From Cellulomonas sp. P24 (lineage in GTDB: Bacteria > Actinomycetota > Actinomycetes > Actinomycetales > Cellulomonadaceae): DNA of 64,000 nucleotides. Numbering within the stretch: position 1 is the first letter of the stretch; each line of letters begins with the position of its first letter. This document shows, piece after piece, positions 1 to 12,744 of this stretch. Location of the stretch: positions 2,170,001 to 2,234,000 of the forward strand of contig NZ_JAJDFX010000002.1 of the NCBI RefSeq assembly GCF_024704385.1, written 5' to 3'. The position numbers were made by a program, and so were the translations under genes. A model generated the notes under the pieces. That model ran no database searches and was not told the origin of the DNA. It saw only the letters and a list, made by a program, of their open reading frames with translations.

Positions 1-1296
1 CGCGAGGCACGGTTCGCCATCACGATCGACCCCGACGTCGCTCCGGTCCAGACGACCGACCACACCTCGCGACCCGCACTGACCCACGGCGACACCGCGA
101 GCACACGCACCGCCGAGGCCCACGAACGAACCCCGTCGAACGGCTCGACCCGCCCGGACTCCGGCTCCTCCACCTATCCGAGCCGCGAGCAGTTCCCGGA
201 CGAGCGCCCTCGCTCGCCGTTCTCCACCCAGCCGGTCAGCAACCGGCGTCCGGCCGCCGAGCCGGCCCGGCTCAACAAGAAGTACCTCTTCGAGACCTTC
301 GTCATCGGCTCGTCCAACCGGTTCGCCCATGCCGCGGCCGTCGCCGTGGCCGAGGCGCCCGCGAAGGCCTACAACCCGCTCTTCATCTACGGCGACTCCG
401 GGTTGGGCAAGACGCACCTCCTGCACGCGATCGGCCACTACGCACAGAACCTCTACCCGAGCGTGCGCGTCCGGTACGTCAACTCCGAGGAGTTCACGAA
501 CGACTTCATCAACTCGATCCGCGACGAGAAGGCCGGAGCCTTCCAACGGCGCTACCGGGACGTCGACGTCCTGCTGATCGACGACATCCAGTTCCTGCAG
601 GGCAAGGAACAGACGATGGAGGAGTTCTTCCACACCTTCAACACGCTCCACAACGCGAACAAACAGGTCGTGATCACCTCCGACCTGCCGCCGAAGCAGC
701 TGAACGGCTTCGAGGACCGCATGCGATCGCGGTTCGAGTGGGGACTCATCACCGACGTCCAGCCGCCGGACCTCGAGACCCGCATCGCGATCCTTCGCAA
801 GAAGGCCGGCAGCGAGAACCTCCAGGCTCCCGACGACGTCCTCGAGTACATCGCCTCGAAGATCTCGACGAACATCCGCGAGCTCGAGGGCGCACTCATC
901 CGCGTGACGGCATTCGCGAATCTCAACCGCCAGCACGTCGACCTCTCGCTCGCCGAGATCGTGCTCCGCGACCTCATCACCGACGACAACGCCGCCGAGA
1001 TCACCGCCACGGCCGTGATCGGGCAGACCGCTGCGTACTTCGGGCTGACCATCGAGGACCTCTGCGGCTCGTCGCGATCGCGCGTCCTCGTCACGGCACG
1101 CCAGATCGCCATGTACCTGTGCCGGGAGCTGACCGACCTCTCCCTGCCGAAGATCGGGCAGGCGTTCGGCGGCCGGGACCACACGACCGTCATGCACGCC
1201 AACCGCAAGATCCGCGAGCTCATGGCGGAACGGCGCTCGGTCTACAACCAGGTCTCCGAGCTCACGAACCGCATCAAGCAGCAGCAGCGCGGCTGA
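1..1296 (+). CDS. dnaA: Chromosomal replication initiator DnaA (5' end missing)
   Basis: DnaA is the AAA+ initiator that binds DnaA boxes and melts oriC. The frame is open from base 1, so the window begins inside the gene; 431 C-terminal residues are visible and the N-terminal helicase-loading domain is mostly missing. The first visible residues ([11 protein letters not shown]) and the following Pro/Ser/Thr-rich stretch are the domain I-II linker. The AAA+ domain begins near base 268 ([13 protein letters not shown]). Walker A GDSGLGKT is at 391-414 and Walker [10 protein letters not shown] near 570-597. The domain IV DNA-binding signature [11 protein letters not shown] lies near 1170-1202. 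The gene is followed by a 436-bp region with DnaA boxes and then dnaN, the usual order. Identification is certain; only the start is unknown. Confidence 0.98.
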   Translation, partial: REARFAITIDPDVAPVQTTDHTSRPALTHGDTASTRTAEAHERTPSNGSTRPDSGSSTYPSREQFPDERPRSPFSTQPVSNRRPAAEPARLNKKYLFETFVIGSSNRFAHAAAVAVAEAPAKAYNPLFIYGDSGLGKTHLLHAIGHYAQNLYPSVRVRYVNSEEFTNDFINSIRDEKAGAFQRRYRDVDVLLIDDIQFLQGKEQTMEEFFHTFNTLHNANKQVVITSDLPPKQLNGFEDRMRSRFEWGLITDVQPPDLETRIAILRKKAGSENLQAPDDVLEYIASKISTNIRELEGALIRVTAFANLNRQHVDLSLAEIVLRDLITDDNAAEITATAVIGQTAAYFGLTIEDLCGSSRSRVLVTARQIAMYLCRELTDLSLPKIGQAFGGRDHTTVMHANRKIRELMAERRSVYNQVSELTNRIKQQQRG

Positions 1297-1732
1297 CGCG
1301 TTCCGTCGAGAGGTTCAATGCGAACCTGAGAAATCGATGGGACGACTGTTCACACCTGTGGGTAAGTCTGTGGACAACGGTGGACAACTGCCCCATGCCA
1401 TGTGGACATCACCCCACCTACCGGTGAACACCGCAGCACGGTGCCCCGACCGTCCACTGCTCCCCACAGCACGACCGGAGCGCCGTCCCCCGACCGTCCA
1501 CACGACGATCTCCCGCCTGACCTGCAACATCACCGACGATCCACAGAACACACACCTGCTACTACGATGACGAACATTCTTGTCGGAAGAGATCCACAAC
1601 ACCGTCATGGGGGCTTGCGCGACCAGGGTCATACACCGGTCATGATCGGTACCGATGGCTCCCTCACTCGCGTAGTCTTCGCTGCAGCCCGTGACGTGCC
1701 GTTGCCGTCGGGCGTCGAAGAAGGGGTGTCTG
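1297..1732. other. oriC: Origin of replication (oriC) with DnaA boxes
   Basis: This non-coding stretch between dnaA and dnaN carries a cluster of sequences resembling the DnaA box TTGTCCACA/TTATCCACA. A perfect box lies on the minus strand at 1369-1377. Eight-of-nine matches lie on minus at 1357-1365, 1379-1387 and 1401-1409. Seven-of-nine matches lie on plus at 1346-1354, 1494-1502, 1537-1545 and 1590-1598. The orientation flips from mainly minus on the left to plus on the right. Stretches near 1558-1590 are less GC-rich than the surroundings and could include the unwinding region. Reading frames across it look spurious. Origin function is inferred from position and boxes. Confidence 0.88.
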
Positions 1733-2863
1733 ATGAAGTTCCGCGTCGAGCGTGATGTCCTGGCCGACGCCGTCACCTGGACCGCCCGAACCCTGCCGAG
1801 CCGACCCCCTGTCCCGGTCCTCGCAGGCGTACGCATCGAGGCCGACGCCGCTGGCACCCTGCACCTCTCGAGCTTCGACTACGAGGTCTCGGCACGGTCC
1901 GAGATCCCTGCCGAGGTCTCCGAGCCCGGCGTCGTGCTCGTGTCCGGCCGACTCCTGGCGGAGATCTCGCGTGCGCTGCCGGCGAAGCCCGTCGACGTCG
2001 TCCTCGACGGCTCGAAGGTCACCGTCACCTGCGGCGCCAGCCGGTTCACCCTCCTGACGATGCCCGTCGACGAGTACCCCGCTCTGCCGGTGATGCCCTC
2101 GATCAGTGGGACCGTCGACGGCGACGAGCTCACGCAGGCGGTCGCACAGGTGACCGTCGCCGCGAGCCGGGACGACACCCTTCCGCTCCTCACCGGAGTC
2201 CGGATGGAGATCGAGGGCGAGAAGATCACTCTGCTCGCCACCGACCGGTACCGCCTCGCGTTGCGCGAGCTCACCTGGCGGCCGGCCACACCGGACATGT
2301 CGGCCGTGGCACTCGTGAGGGCCCGGACGTTGTCGGATGTCGCGAAGTCTCTCGGCGGCTCCCAGACCGTGAACATCGCCCTTGCCACCGGGACAGGCAT
2401 CGATCTCATCGGCTTCGAGGCCGCCGGACGGCACACGACGTCGCTGCTCGTCGACGGCGACTACCCCGCGGTGCGCCGGTTGTTCCCTGACGAGACCCCC
2501 ATCCACGCGGTGGTCTCGACGCACGCCCTCGCCGAAGCGGCCAAGCGCGTCGCGCTCGTCGCCGAACGGAACACGCCGATCCGCCTCAGCTTCACGCAGG
2601 GCCAGGTCGTCCTCGACGCCGGTCAGGGGGACGACGCCCAAGCGTCCGAGGCGCTCGAGTCCGTCCTCGTCGGTGAGGACATCTCGGTGGCGTTCAACCC
2701 GCAGTTCCTCCAGGACGGGCTGAGTGCACTGACCACGACGTTCGTCCGGCTGTCCTTCACGCACCCGAACAAGCCGGTCGAGTTCACCGGCCAGGAGACG
2801 CTCGACGGCGAAGACGCCTCGGACTACCGCTACCTGCTGGTTCCGATCCGTTTCGCCAGCTGA
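1733..2863 (+). CDS. dnaN: DNA polymerase III beta subunit (sliding clamp)
   Basis: The 376-residue beta clamp forms the ring that tethers DNA polymerase III to DNA. The frame stays open upstream to a GTG at 1691, but the family start MKFRVERDVL is at 1733, with AAGGGG about seven bases upstream, so that start is used. The length and the three-domain layout match bacterial clamps; the C-terminus YRYLLVPIRFAS is the typical beta-clamp ending. It is the first gene after oriC and leads a dnaN-gnd-recF-DUF721 series. No defects are seen. Confidence 0.97.
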   Translation: MKFRVERDVLADAVTWTARTLPSRPPVPVLAGVRIEADAAGTLHLSSFDYEVSARSEIPAEVSEPGVVLVSGRLLAEISRALPAKPVDVVLDGSKVTVTCGASRFTLLTMPVDEYPALPVMPSISGTVDGDELTQAVAQVTVAASRDDTLPLLTGVRMEIEGEKITLLATDRYRLALRELTWRPATPDMSAVALVRARTLSDVAKSLGGSQTVNIALATGTGIDLIGFEAAGRHTTSLLVDGDYPAVRRLFPDETPIHAVVSTHALAEAAKRVALVAERNTPIRLSFTQGQVVLDAGQGDDAQASEALESVLVGEDISVAFNPQFLQDGLSALTTTFVRLSFTHPNKPVEFTGQETLDGEDASDYRYLLVPIRFAS

Positions 2864-2896
2864 CGACCGTCGTAGGTGCTCGAGGAAGGGACAACC

Positions 2897-3793
<897 letters not shown>

Positions 3794-3816
3794 CGGCGTC
3801 GTCCACCACCACTGCG

Positions 3817-5094
3817 GTGTATGTCTCCCACCTCTCGCTGACCGACTTCCGCTCGTACCGGACGGTCGAGCTCCCGCTCGAGCCCGGAGTGACCGCCCTC
3901 GTCGGGCCGAACGGGCAGGGCAAGACGAACCTCGTCGAGGCCGTCGGATACGTCGCGACGCTCGGGAGTCACCGAGTCCCGACCGATGCCGCGCTCGTGA
4001 GGGCGGGATGTTCCCGTGCCGTGGTGCGTGCGAAGGTCGTCCGGGGTGACCGGACACGTCTGGCGGAGATCGAGATCACCTCCGGCAAGGCCAACCGCGC
4101 GCGGATCAACGGGTCGCCGGTGCCGCGGGTGCGGGATGTGCTCGGTCTCCTCCGCACGGTGCTGTTCGCCCCGGAGGATCTCGGACTCGTCAAGGGGGAC
4201 CCCGACGGGCGTCGTCGGTTCCTGGATGATCTCGCCGTGCTCGTGACACCGCGCATGTCGGGGGTGCTCGCGGACTACGAGCGCATCGTCCGGCAGCGCA
4301 GCGCCCTGCTCAAGTCTGCGGCCGCCGCCTCGCGCGGAGGGATGGACCTGCGCACGCTCGATGTCTGGGACGCGAAGCTCGCCCGGAGCGGGGCAGAGAT
4401 CCTCGCCATGCGGATGGCACTGGTCCGCGCCCTCGCCCCGTACGTCGCACACGCGTACGAGCAGGTCAGCTCGGGTCAGGGAACTGCAGAGATCTCCTAC
4501 CGGTCGTCGCTCGACGCGACGCTCGTCGATGCCGAGGACAGTCCTGCAGGAGTGCCGTCCGGTCCTGTTCCACGTGGAACCGTCACGGCCGACCTGCTCG
4601 AGGCTCAGCTCATGGACGCCATGGGTCGTCTCCGGTCCCGGGAGATCGACCGAGGTGTGTGCCTGGTCGGCCCGCATCGTGACGATCTCGTGCTCACCCT
4701 GGGGGGTCTCCCCGCCAAGGGCTATGCCAGTCACGGTGAGTCGTGGTCGTTCGCACTGGCCCTTCGCCTCGCGTCGTACCGGCTCCTCACCGACGGGATC
4801 GCGACCCGACCTCACGACGACGGACGACCCTCCGACCCGACCACCGGGCTCACCGCGGCATCGAACGAGGCTCACGACCTGTGGATAGCGGACCTCGGAG
4901 ACGACGGTGAACCGGTCCTGATCCTGGACGACGTGTTCGCTGAGCTCGACGTGCGGCGCCGGGACCGGCTCGCCGAGCTCGTCGCCCCGGCCCGTCAGGT
5001 CCTCATCACCGCGGCCGTCGCCGACGACGTCCCGGAGAGGCTCGAAGGTGCACGCGTCGACGTGATGGACGGTGCGGTCACCCGTGTCCGCTGA
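3817..5094 (+). CDS. recF: DNA replication/repair protein RecF
   Basis: RecF is an SMC-like ATPase that loads RecA at single-strand gaps. The GTG at 3817 is chosen because translation then opens with the family sequence [15 protein letters not shown]; the open frame further upstream reads through gnd in another frame. Product: 425 residues. Walker [10 protein letters not shown] is near residues 31-39 and the Walker B/D-loop region [11 protein letters not shown] is near the C-terminus. A glycine-poor insert around residues 325-370 is not unusual in actinobacteria. It begins 23 bases after gnd and overlaps the start of the DUF721 gene, indicating one operon. Confidence 0.95.
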   Translation: MYVSHLSLTDFRSYRTVELPLEPGVTALVGPNGQGKTNLVEAVGYVATLGSHRVPTDAALVRAGCSRAVVRAKVVRGDRTRLAEIEITSGKANRARINGSPVPRVRDVLGLLRTVLFAPEDLGLVKGDPDGRRRFLDDLAVLVTPRMSGVLADYERIVRQRSALLKSAAAASRGGMDLRTLDVWDAKLARSGAEILAMRMALVRALAPYVAHAYEQVSSGQGTAEISYRSSLDATLVDAEDSPAGVPSGPVPRGTVTADLLEAQLMDAMGRLRSREIDRGVCLVGPHRDDLVLTLGGLPAKGYASHGESWSFALALRLASYRLLTDGIATRPHDDGRPSDPTTGLTAASNEAHDLWIADLGDDGEPVLILDDVFAELDVRRRDRLAELVAPARQVLITAAVADDVPERLEGARVDVMDGAVTRVR

Positions 5095-5689
5095 CCGACG
5101 TCATCCGCCCCGCGACTCGGCCGACGATCCGGAGCTCGACGGGATCCCCCCGGTCCCGGCCGACGACGGCCTCCCGGTCGGTGAGCTCGTGGACCTCACC
5201 CCGCCGGCGGAGGTCGCGCGCGCGGCGCTGAACCGAGCGCGAGCAGCGGCGCAGGCGCGGGGTATCCGACCAGGTCAGGAGGCACGTCGACGGACGCCTC
5301 TCGATCCTCCGCGGGGATCACCGGGCCGTGACGGGCGGGATCCGCGGCTGGTCGGGGAGAATCTCGCCGCCCTGCTGCGGGACCGCGGCTGGGTCCAGGA
5401 CGTCTCGGTCGGCGGGGTGATCGGCCGCTGGAGCGAGGTCGTCGGGAAGGAGATCTCGGACCACTGCACACCCGAGAGCTTCGAGAACGGTGTCCTCCTG
5501 GTGCGCGCCGACTCGACGGCATGGGCCGCGAATCTCAAGGTGCTCGCGTCGCAGCTCCTCCGCCGGCTGGCCGACGACGTGGGTGAGGGCGTCGTGAGCG
5601 AGGTGAAGGTTCTCGGACCGGTAGGGCCCGGGTTCACACGTGGTCGGCGCAGTGTGCGAGGGCGAGGACCGCGCGACACCTATGGGTGA
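5072..5689 (+). CDS. DUF721 (DciA-like) protein
   Basis: This is the DUF721 protein found between recF and gyrB in actinobacteria; the family includes DciA, which loads the replicative helicase in many bacteria lacking DnaC. The first 75 residues are charged and disordered. The DUF721 fold follows from about residue 85 ([19 protein letters not shown], then [18 protein letters not shown]). The GTG at 5072 overlaps recF by 23 bases; a second in-frame GTG at 5084 is equally possible because neither has a clear ribosome site. The helicase-loading role is inferred from family and location. Confidence 0.85.
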   Translation: MRSPVSADRRHPPRDSADDPELDGIPPVPADDGLPVGELVDLTPPAEVARAALNRARAAAQARGIRPGQEARRRTPLDPPRGSPGRDGRDPRLVGENLAALLRDRGWVQDVSVGGVIGRWSEVVGKEISDHCTPESFENGVLLVRADSTAWAANLKVLASQLLRRLADDVGEGVVSEVKVLGPVGPGFTRGRRSVRGRGPRDTYG

Positions 5690-5861
5690 GATCCACAGGG
5701 GTCGGACAGTTGTGCCATCGAGGACGTCCGAGACGATCCGACAGGTAGACTGTGAAGGTCTTTCTCGGCGCGCTGGCGCCAGGAATCCCGGTGTGTTGGG
5801 GTGATCCGTCCTGACGGAGCCCTTCCGAGCGTGTGCGAGAACTTGAGGAGTACCACGACCC

Positions 5862-7900
5862 GTGGCTGAACAGAGCTCCACCACCGATCTTCCCGGCGAT
5901 GGTGGATACGACGCCAGCGCCATCACCGTCCTCGAAGGCCTCGAAGCCGTCCGCAAGCGACCGGGCATGTACATCGGCTCCACGGGCGAGCGCGGACTGC
6001 ACCACCTCGTGTACGAGGTCGTGGACAACTCGGTGGACGAGGCCCTCGCCGGCTACTGCGACCACATCGAGGTCACGCTCCTGTCCGACGGCGGTGTGCG
6101 AGTCGTCGACAACGGCCGCGGCATCCCGGTCGGCATCGTCGCGAGCGAGGGCAAGCCGGCCGTCGAGGTCGTCCTGACGGTCCTGCACGCCGGTGGGAAG
6201 TTCGGCGGCAGCGGTTATGCCGTCTCCGGCGGTCTGCACGGGGTCGGTGTCTCCGTCGTCAACGCCTTGTCCACGACGCTGGACGTCGAGGTCCGCGTCG
6301 ACGGAAGTGTCTGGCGGCAGTCCTACCGGGACGGCGTGCCTCAGGCCCCGCTCTCGCGCGACGAGGACGCCGACGGTACCGGCACCATCATCACCTTCTG
6401 GCCGAACGGCGACATCTTCGAGACGACCGACTTCGACTTCGAGACGTTGCGCGCGCGCTTCCAGCAGATGGCGTTCCTCAACAAGGGTCTCCAGATCAGC
6501 CTCACGGACGAGCGGCCCGAGCACATCGGCACCGAGGACGAGGTCACGGGCGAGGACGACATCAACGTCGGAGCGGACGGTCGCACGCCGTCGAACGCCC
6601 ACACGGTGACCTACCGCTACGACGGTGGTCTGGTCGACTACGTGAAGCACCTCAACTCGTCCAAGAAGGTCGACGTGGTGCACCCCGAGATCATCGACTT
6701 CGAGGCCGAGGACCTCGAGCGTCGGATCTCCGTCGAGATCGCGCTGCAGTGGACCACCGCCTACTCGGAGTCGGTCCACACCTACGCGAACACGATCAGC
6801 ACCACCGAGGGTGGCACGCACGAAGAAGGCTTCCGCGCCGCGATGACGTCGCTGGTCAACCGGTACGCGCGCGAGAAGAACCTCCTCAAGGAGAAGGACG
6901 ACAACCTCACGGGTGACGACATCCGCGAGGGCCTCACCGCGGTGCTCTCGATCAAGCTCGGCGAGCCGCAGTTCGAGGGGCAGACGAAGACCAAGCTCGG
7001 CAACACCGAGGCCAAGACCTTCGTGCAGCGGGTCGTCAACGACCAGCTCGGCAACTGGCTCGAGTCCCACCCGTCCGAGGCGCGCGACGTCATCCGCAAG
7101 TCGATCCAGGCCGCGAGTGCGCGGATGGCGGCCCGCAAGGCCCGTGAGGCGACCCGGCGCAAGGGACTGCTCGAGTCCGGCGGTATGCCCGGCAAGCTCA
7201 AGGACTGCCAGTCGAACCGCCCGGAGGAGTGCGAGGTCTTCATCGTCGAGGGTGACTCGGCCGGCGGTTCGGCCGTGCGTGGACGCAACCCGCGCACGCA
7301 GGCGATCCTGCCGATCCGCGGGAAGATCCTCAACGTCGAGCGCGCGCGACTCGACCGCGCCCTGGGCAATCAGGAGGTGCAGGCGCTGATCACGGCCTTC
7401 GGGACCGGGATCGGCGAGGACTTCGACATCGAGAAGCTGCGCTACCACAAGATCGTCCTGATGGCCGATGCCGACGTCGACGGCCAGCACATCCGCACCC
7501 TGCTGCTGACGCTGCTGTTCCGCTACATGCGCCCGCTGATCCAGGGGGCTTCGTGTACCTCGCCCAGCCGCCGCTGTACCGGATCAAGTGGTCGAACGCC
7601 GACCACGACTACGTGTACTCGGACCGGGAGCGTGACGCGTACCTGGTCGCCGGCCAGGCCTCCGGAAAGCGGATCCCCAAGGAGAACGCGATCCAGCGGT
7701 ACAAGGGTCTCGGCGAGATGGACTACTCCGAGCTCTGGGAGACCACGATGTCCCCGGAGCACCGCACCCTGCTGCAGGTCACGCTGGACGACGCGGCCGC
7801 TGCAGACGACACCTTCTCGACCCTCATGGGCGAGGACGTGGAGTCCCGTCGGACCTTCATCCAGCGCAACGCCAAGGACGTGCGGTTCCTGGACATCTGA
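5862..7900 (+). CDS. gyrB: DNA gyrase subunit B, frameshifted at 7544-7548
   Basis: GyrB is the ATPase and TOPRIM subunit of gyrase. It starts at GTG 5862 after GAGGAG at 5845-5850. GHKL ATPase motifs ([20 protein letters not shown]) and TOPRIM motifs EGDSAGGSA and DADVDGQHI are in the first frame. After RYMRPLIQG the frame changes: the sequence continues as [13 protein letters not shown] in the next frame and ends normally with [12 protein letters not shown] at 7900. The break is a run of five G at 7544-7548; a sixth G restores IQGGFVYL. As written, the first frame runs on to 7964 with unrelated residues. Gyrase is essential, so a sequencing error is the likeliest cause. gyrA follows 67 bases downstream. 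Confidence 0.95.
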
Positions 7901-7967
7901 TCGGGCGGCCCGGACGGGCCGCACATCGAGCCAGGACCCATCAGAACCACGCGAGACGAGGTAGACC

Positions 7968-10612
<2,645 letters not shown>

Positions 10613-10616
<4 letters not shown>

Positions 10617-11299
10617 GCAGCGACGAGACCGCGCCCCGGTCGTTCACCCCGCGGCAGGGCGGCGACCGACCCCAGCCGGCCGCTGCGTCCACGTCCGGCG
10701 TGAGTGCCCCGACGTTCACCCCCGCACGGGCGTCGTCGAGCACCGCTCCGAGCGCGGCCTCACCGCAACCGGCCGCGACGTCGACAAGCCCGGTCCCGGG
10801 CGCCGGCGGGTGGCCGAGCCCGCCGCGTGACAGCGAGCACGACACCGGCGACGTGCCGGTCGGTGAGATCCGGCACACGAGCTCGCACACCGGTGCGGGA
10901 CCTCGTCCCGCGGTCAAGGTCGCGGCGGAGACCGGTGCGCCACGGCGGGTACGCCTCGCGGTCTCCCGGGTCGACCCCTGGTCGGTCATGAAGCTGTCGT
11001 TCCTGCTCTCCGTCGCGATCGGGATCATGATCGTCGTGGCTGCGGCAGTGATCTGGCTGACGCTCGACGGGATGCACGTCTTCACGAAGGTCGACTCGCT
11101 CGTCCGTGAGGTCGTCGGGACCGAGACGAAGATCGACATCCTGCAGTACGTCAAGTTCAGCCGCATCGTCTCGGCCGCCTCGCTGATCGCGATCATCGAC
11201 GTCTTCCTCATGACGGCGCTCGCCACGATCGGGGCGTTCCTCTACAACATCGTCGCGGCACTGGTCGGAGGCATCCACCTCACCATGACGGACGAGTGA
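10613..11299 (+). CDS. DUF3566 membrane protein
   Basis: This 228-residue protein belongs to the DUF3566 family encoded directly after gyrA in actinobacteria; its function is unknown. The first 110 residues are rich in Pro, Ala, Ser and Thr and probably disordered. The C-terminal domain has a hydrophobic segment after [14 protein letters not shown] (about residues 122-146) and a second near residues 183-212 ([20 protein letters not shown]). Its ATG overlaps the gyrA stop by four bases. It is the last gene of the origin-proximal plus-strand block before the tRNAs. Confidence 0.85.
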
Positions 11300-11337
11300 G
11301 CGTCGCACGACCGAGACACCTCCTCGCGCGTACCCGT

Positions 11338-11367
11338 TTGGGAACGGCACCCGCGCTGGGGTAGTCT
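11338..11367 (+). promoter_or_regulatory. Putative promoter of tRNA-Ile
   Basis: A -35-like TTGGGA (11338-11343) and a -10-like TAGTCT (11362-11367) are separated by 18 bases. The predicted start, about seven bases downstream, lies some 27 bases before the tRNA. This is a consensus match only. Confidence 0.4.
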
Positions 11368-11400
11368 CATCCGGCGCGCCGGGTGCACCGTGCGCGAATC

Positions 11401-11474
11401 GGGCCTATAGCTCAGACGGTTAGAGCGCTTCCCTGATAAGGAAGAGGTCACAGGTTCAAGTCCTGTTAGGCCCA
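11401..11474 (+). tRNA. tRNA-Ile (GAT)
   Basis: A 74-nt cloverleaf. The acceptor GGGCCTA pairs with TAGGCCC and the discriminator is A at 11474. The anticodon stem CTTCC/GGAAG holds loop CTGATAA with anticodon GAT at 11435-11437. The T-loop GTTCAAG is present. CCA is not encoded. It is the standard tRNA-Ile after gyrA. Confidence 0.97.
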
Positions 11475-11496
11475 CTCCCGACCCGTTGGGGGACCG

Positions 11497-11616
11497 ATGA
11501 AGAAGGTACTGATCCTGCTGGCTCTGGCCGGCGCGGGATACGTCGTCTGGAAGCGGTACGCCGACGAGACCGACAGCCGCGATCTGTGGGCCGAGGTCAC
11601 CGACACCTTCGAGTAG
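11497..11616 (+). CDS. DLW-39 family small protein
   Basis: A 39-residue protein starting MKKVLILLALAGAGYVVWK, a short hydrophobic segment followed by a charged tail with the Asp-Leu-Trp motif (SRDLWAEVTDTFE). Length, motif and position between tRNA-Ile and tRNA-Ala match the actinobacterial DLW-39 family, which has no known function. GGGGGA precedes the ATG by a few bases. Genes this short are easily missed. Confidence 0.85.
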   Translation: MKKVLILLALAGAGYVVWKRYADETDSRDLWAEVTDTFE

Positions 11617-11671
11617 ACCAACTCCGCGGAGCCCGACAAGCGGAGTGTCACGGGCGGCAGATGCCGTCCAC

Positions 11672-11744
11672 GGGGCCATGGCGCAATTGGTAGCGCACCT
11701 GCTTTGCAAGCAGGGGGTTAGGGGTTCGAGTCCCCTTGGCTCCA
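11672..11744 (+). tRNA. tRNA-Ala (TGC)
   Basis: A 73-nt cloverleaf. The acceptor GGGGCCA pairs with TGGCTCC (one G-T) and the discriminator is A. The anticodon stem CCTGC/GCAGG encloses loop TTTGCAA with anticodon TGC at 11705-11707. The T-loop GTTCGAG is present and CCA is not encoded. Confidence 0.97.
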
Positions 11745-11772
11745 CCCATCGTCACGACCCGTGACCGCATCT

Positions 11773-11800
11773 GTGCGGTGCACGTCGTCAGGCACCGCAC
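11773..11800. terminator. Hairpin after tRNA-Ala
   Basis: GTGCGGTGC (11773-11781) and GCACCGCAC (11792-11800) form a perfect 9-bp stem with a 10-nt loop between the tRNA and the convergent acetyltransferase. There is no T tract, so terminator function is inferred from position. Confidence 0.5.
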
Positions 11801-11850
11801 CGGGCACCCGATGCGGGACTGGGAGTCTTCCCGGCGATCGGCAACCCTCG

Positions 11851-12411
11851 TCACCTCACCGGGCGCTCGAACACGAGCTCGAGGCCGTCCCGCTCGTCCC
11901 ACTGCTCGCCCACCTGCATGAAGCCGAAGCCGGCGATGGTCGCGAGAGATGCGGTGTTCGTCGGACTGATCGAGGCGCGCACCGTCGTCACGGTCGGCTC
12001 CGGAACGACCTCCTCGATCAGCGCGCGGAGCATCGCACGGGCATACCCGCGGCGTCGATGACGCGGGTCCACCGAATACCCCACCTCAACCATGCCGTTC
12101 GCGTCCGGCGGACCGTGAAAGCCGGCGTGGCCGACGACGGCGCCCGTGGCGCTGTCGACCGCCGCACGCACGAGCCACGGCGTGCTGCGGGGATCGGTCG
12201 CCATCTGCTCGAGCCGAAACTGCCACAGCCAGTGCATCGAGGGCGAGGTGAAGTACTCCGTCACGTCGACGCCGGCGGCGGCGCGCGCCCGGTCGAGGTC
12301 ACCGTCGAGCAACGCGGACAGGGCGTCGGGTGTCAGGCGGACGAGGTGGACGGTCGGCGCGGACGGAGTCGGACCAGATGGCTCGGGCACCCCACCATCG
12401 TGAGGCGACAT
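11851..12411 (-). CDS. GNAT family N-acetyltransferase
   Basis: A 186-residue acetyl-CoA-dependent acyltransferase. The ATG at 12411 (MSPHDGG) is chosen because the upstream extension is arginine-rich and non-protein-like. The acetyl-CoA-binding motif A is clear near residues 125-135 (VDPRHRRRGYARAML), preceded by the beta-4 region GMVEVGYSV and followed by SISPTNTASLATIAGFGF. This layout resembles RimJ/RimL-type enzymes, but the substrate cannot be told. It converges on tRNA-Ala. A -10-like GATAAT on the minus strand is at 12430-12435. Confidence 0.82.
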   Translation of the reverse strand: MSPHDGGVPEPSGPTPSAPTVHLVRLTPDALSALLDGDLDRARAAAGVDVTEYFTSPSMHWLWQFRLEQMATDPRSTPWLVRAAVDSATGAVVGHAGFHGPPDANGMVEVGYSVDPRHRRRGYARAMLRALIEEVVPEPTVTTVRASISPTNTASLATIAGFGFMQVGEQWDERDGLELVFERPVR

Positions 12412-12744
12412 CGGGCTGCCGCGCGATCCATTATCGCGACGGGATCGGCGCGATGCCGCCTCGTCGGCCTGCGGTCGCCGTCGACGTCGGGCCCGGCGGT
12501 CCCGTCCGGGGGCACCGCGCGCGGGTGGAGCCCAGGGGCGACACCGCCGCCCAGGGCCGGTCAACCCTTTGTGCCGAACTGTTCCAAGTGTCCGAAATGA
12601 CCGCTCTGCAATGCCAGAAAAACGCGACGTCACTTTTGCGGAGAATACGGTTCAAACCGGACACAATGGCGCGTAGGTCCCTTTTCTCCTGCAACTTCAC
12701 CCCCCATAGTGGCTCCAGAAGCAAGGCAATCTTGGAGGCTACCA
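12412..12744. other. Intergenic region between divergent genes
   Basis: 333 bases between the acetyltransferase start (minus) and the CAP-protein start (plus). The right half (about 12565-12740) is clearly less GC-rich than its surroundings. It contains an inverted repeat GTGTCCG (12588-12594) and CGGACAC (12658-12664). I recognise no riboswitch or gene; both promoters are expected here. Confidence 0.5.

Noticed and set aside
1337..1570. Short reading frame in the origin
   Set aside because: It overlaps the DnaA boxes and has no family likeness or ribosome site.
5746..5751. gyrB promoter with TAGACT -10
   Set aside because: No matching -35; not reliable enough to call.
5634..7490. Long minus-strand frame opposite gyrB
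   Set aside because: A GC-bias artefact over a well-conserved gene.
7544..7548. Programmed frameshift in gyrB
   Set aside because: No known precedent and no slippery-site or downstream structure evidence; homopolymer error explains it.
11242..11902. Minus-strand reading frames across tRNA-Ile and tRNA-Ala
   Set aside because: They translate tRNA sequence and show the usual spurious tRNA-antisense peptides.
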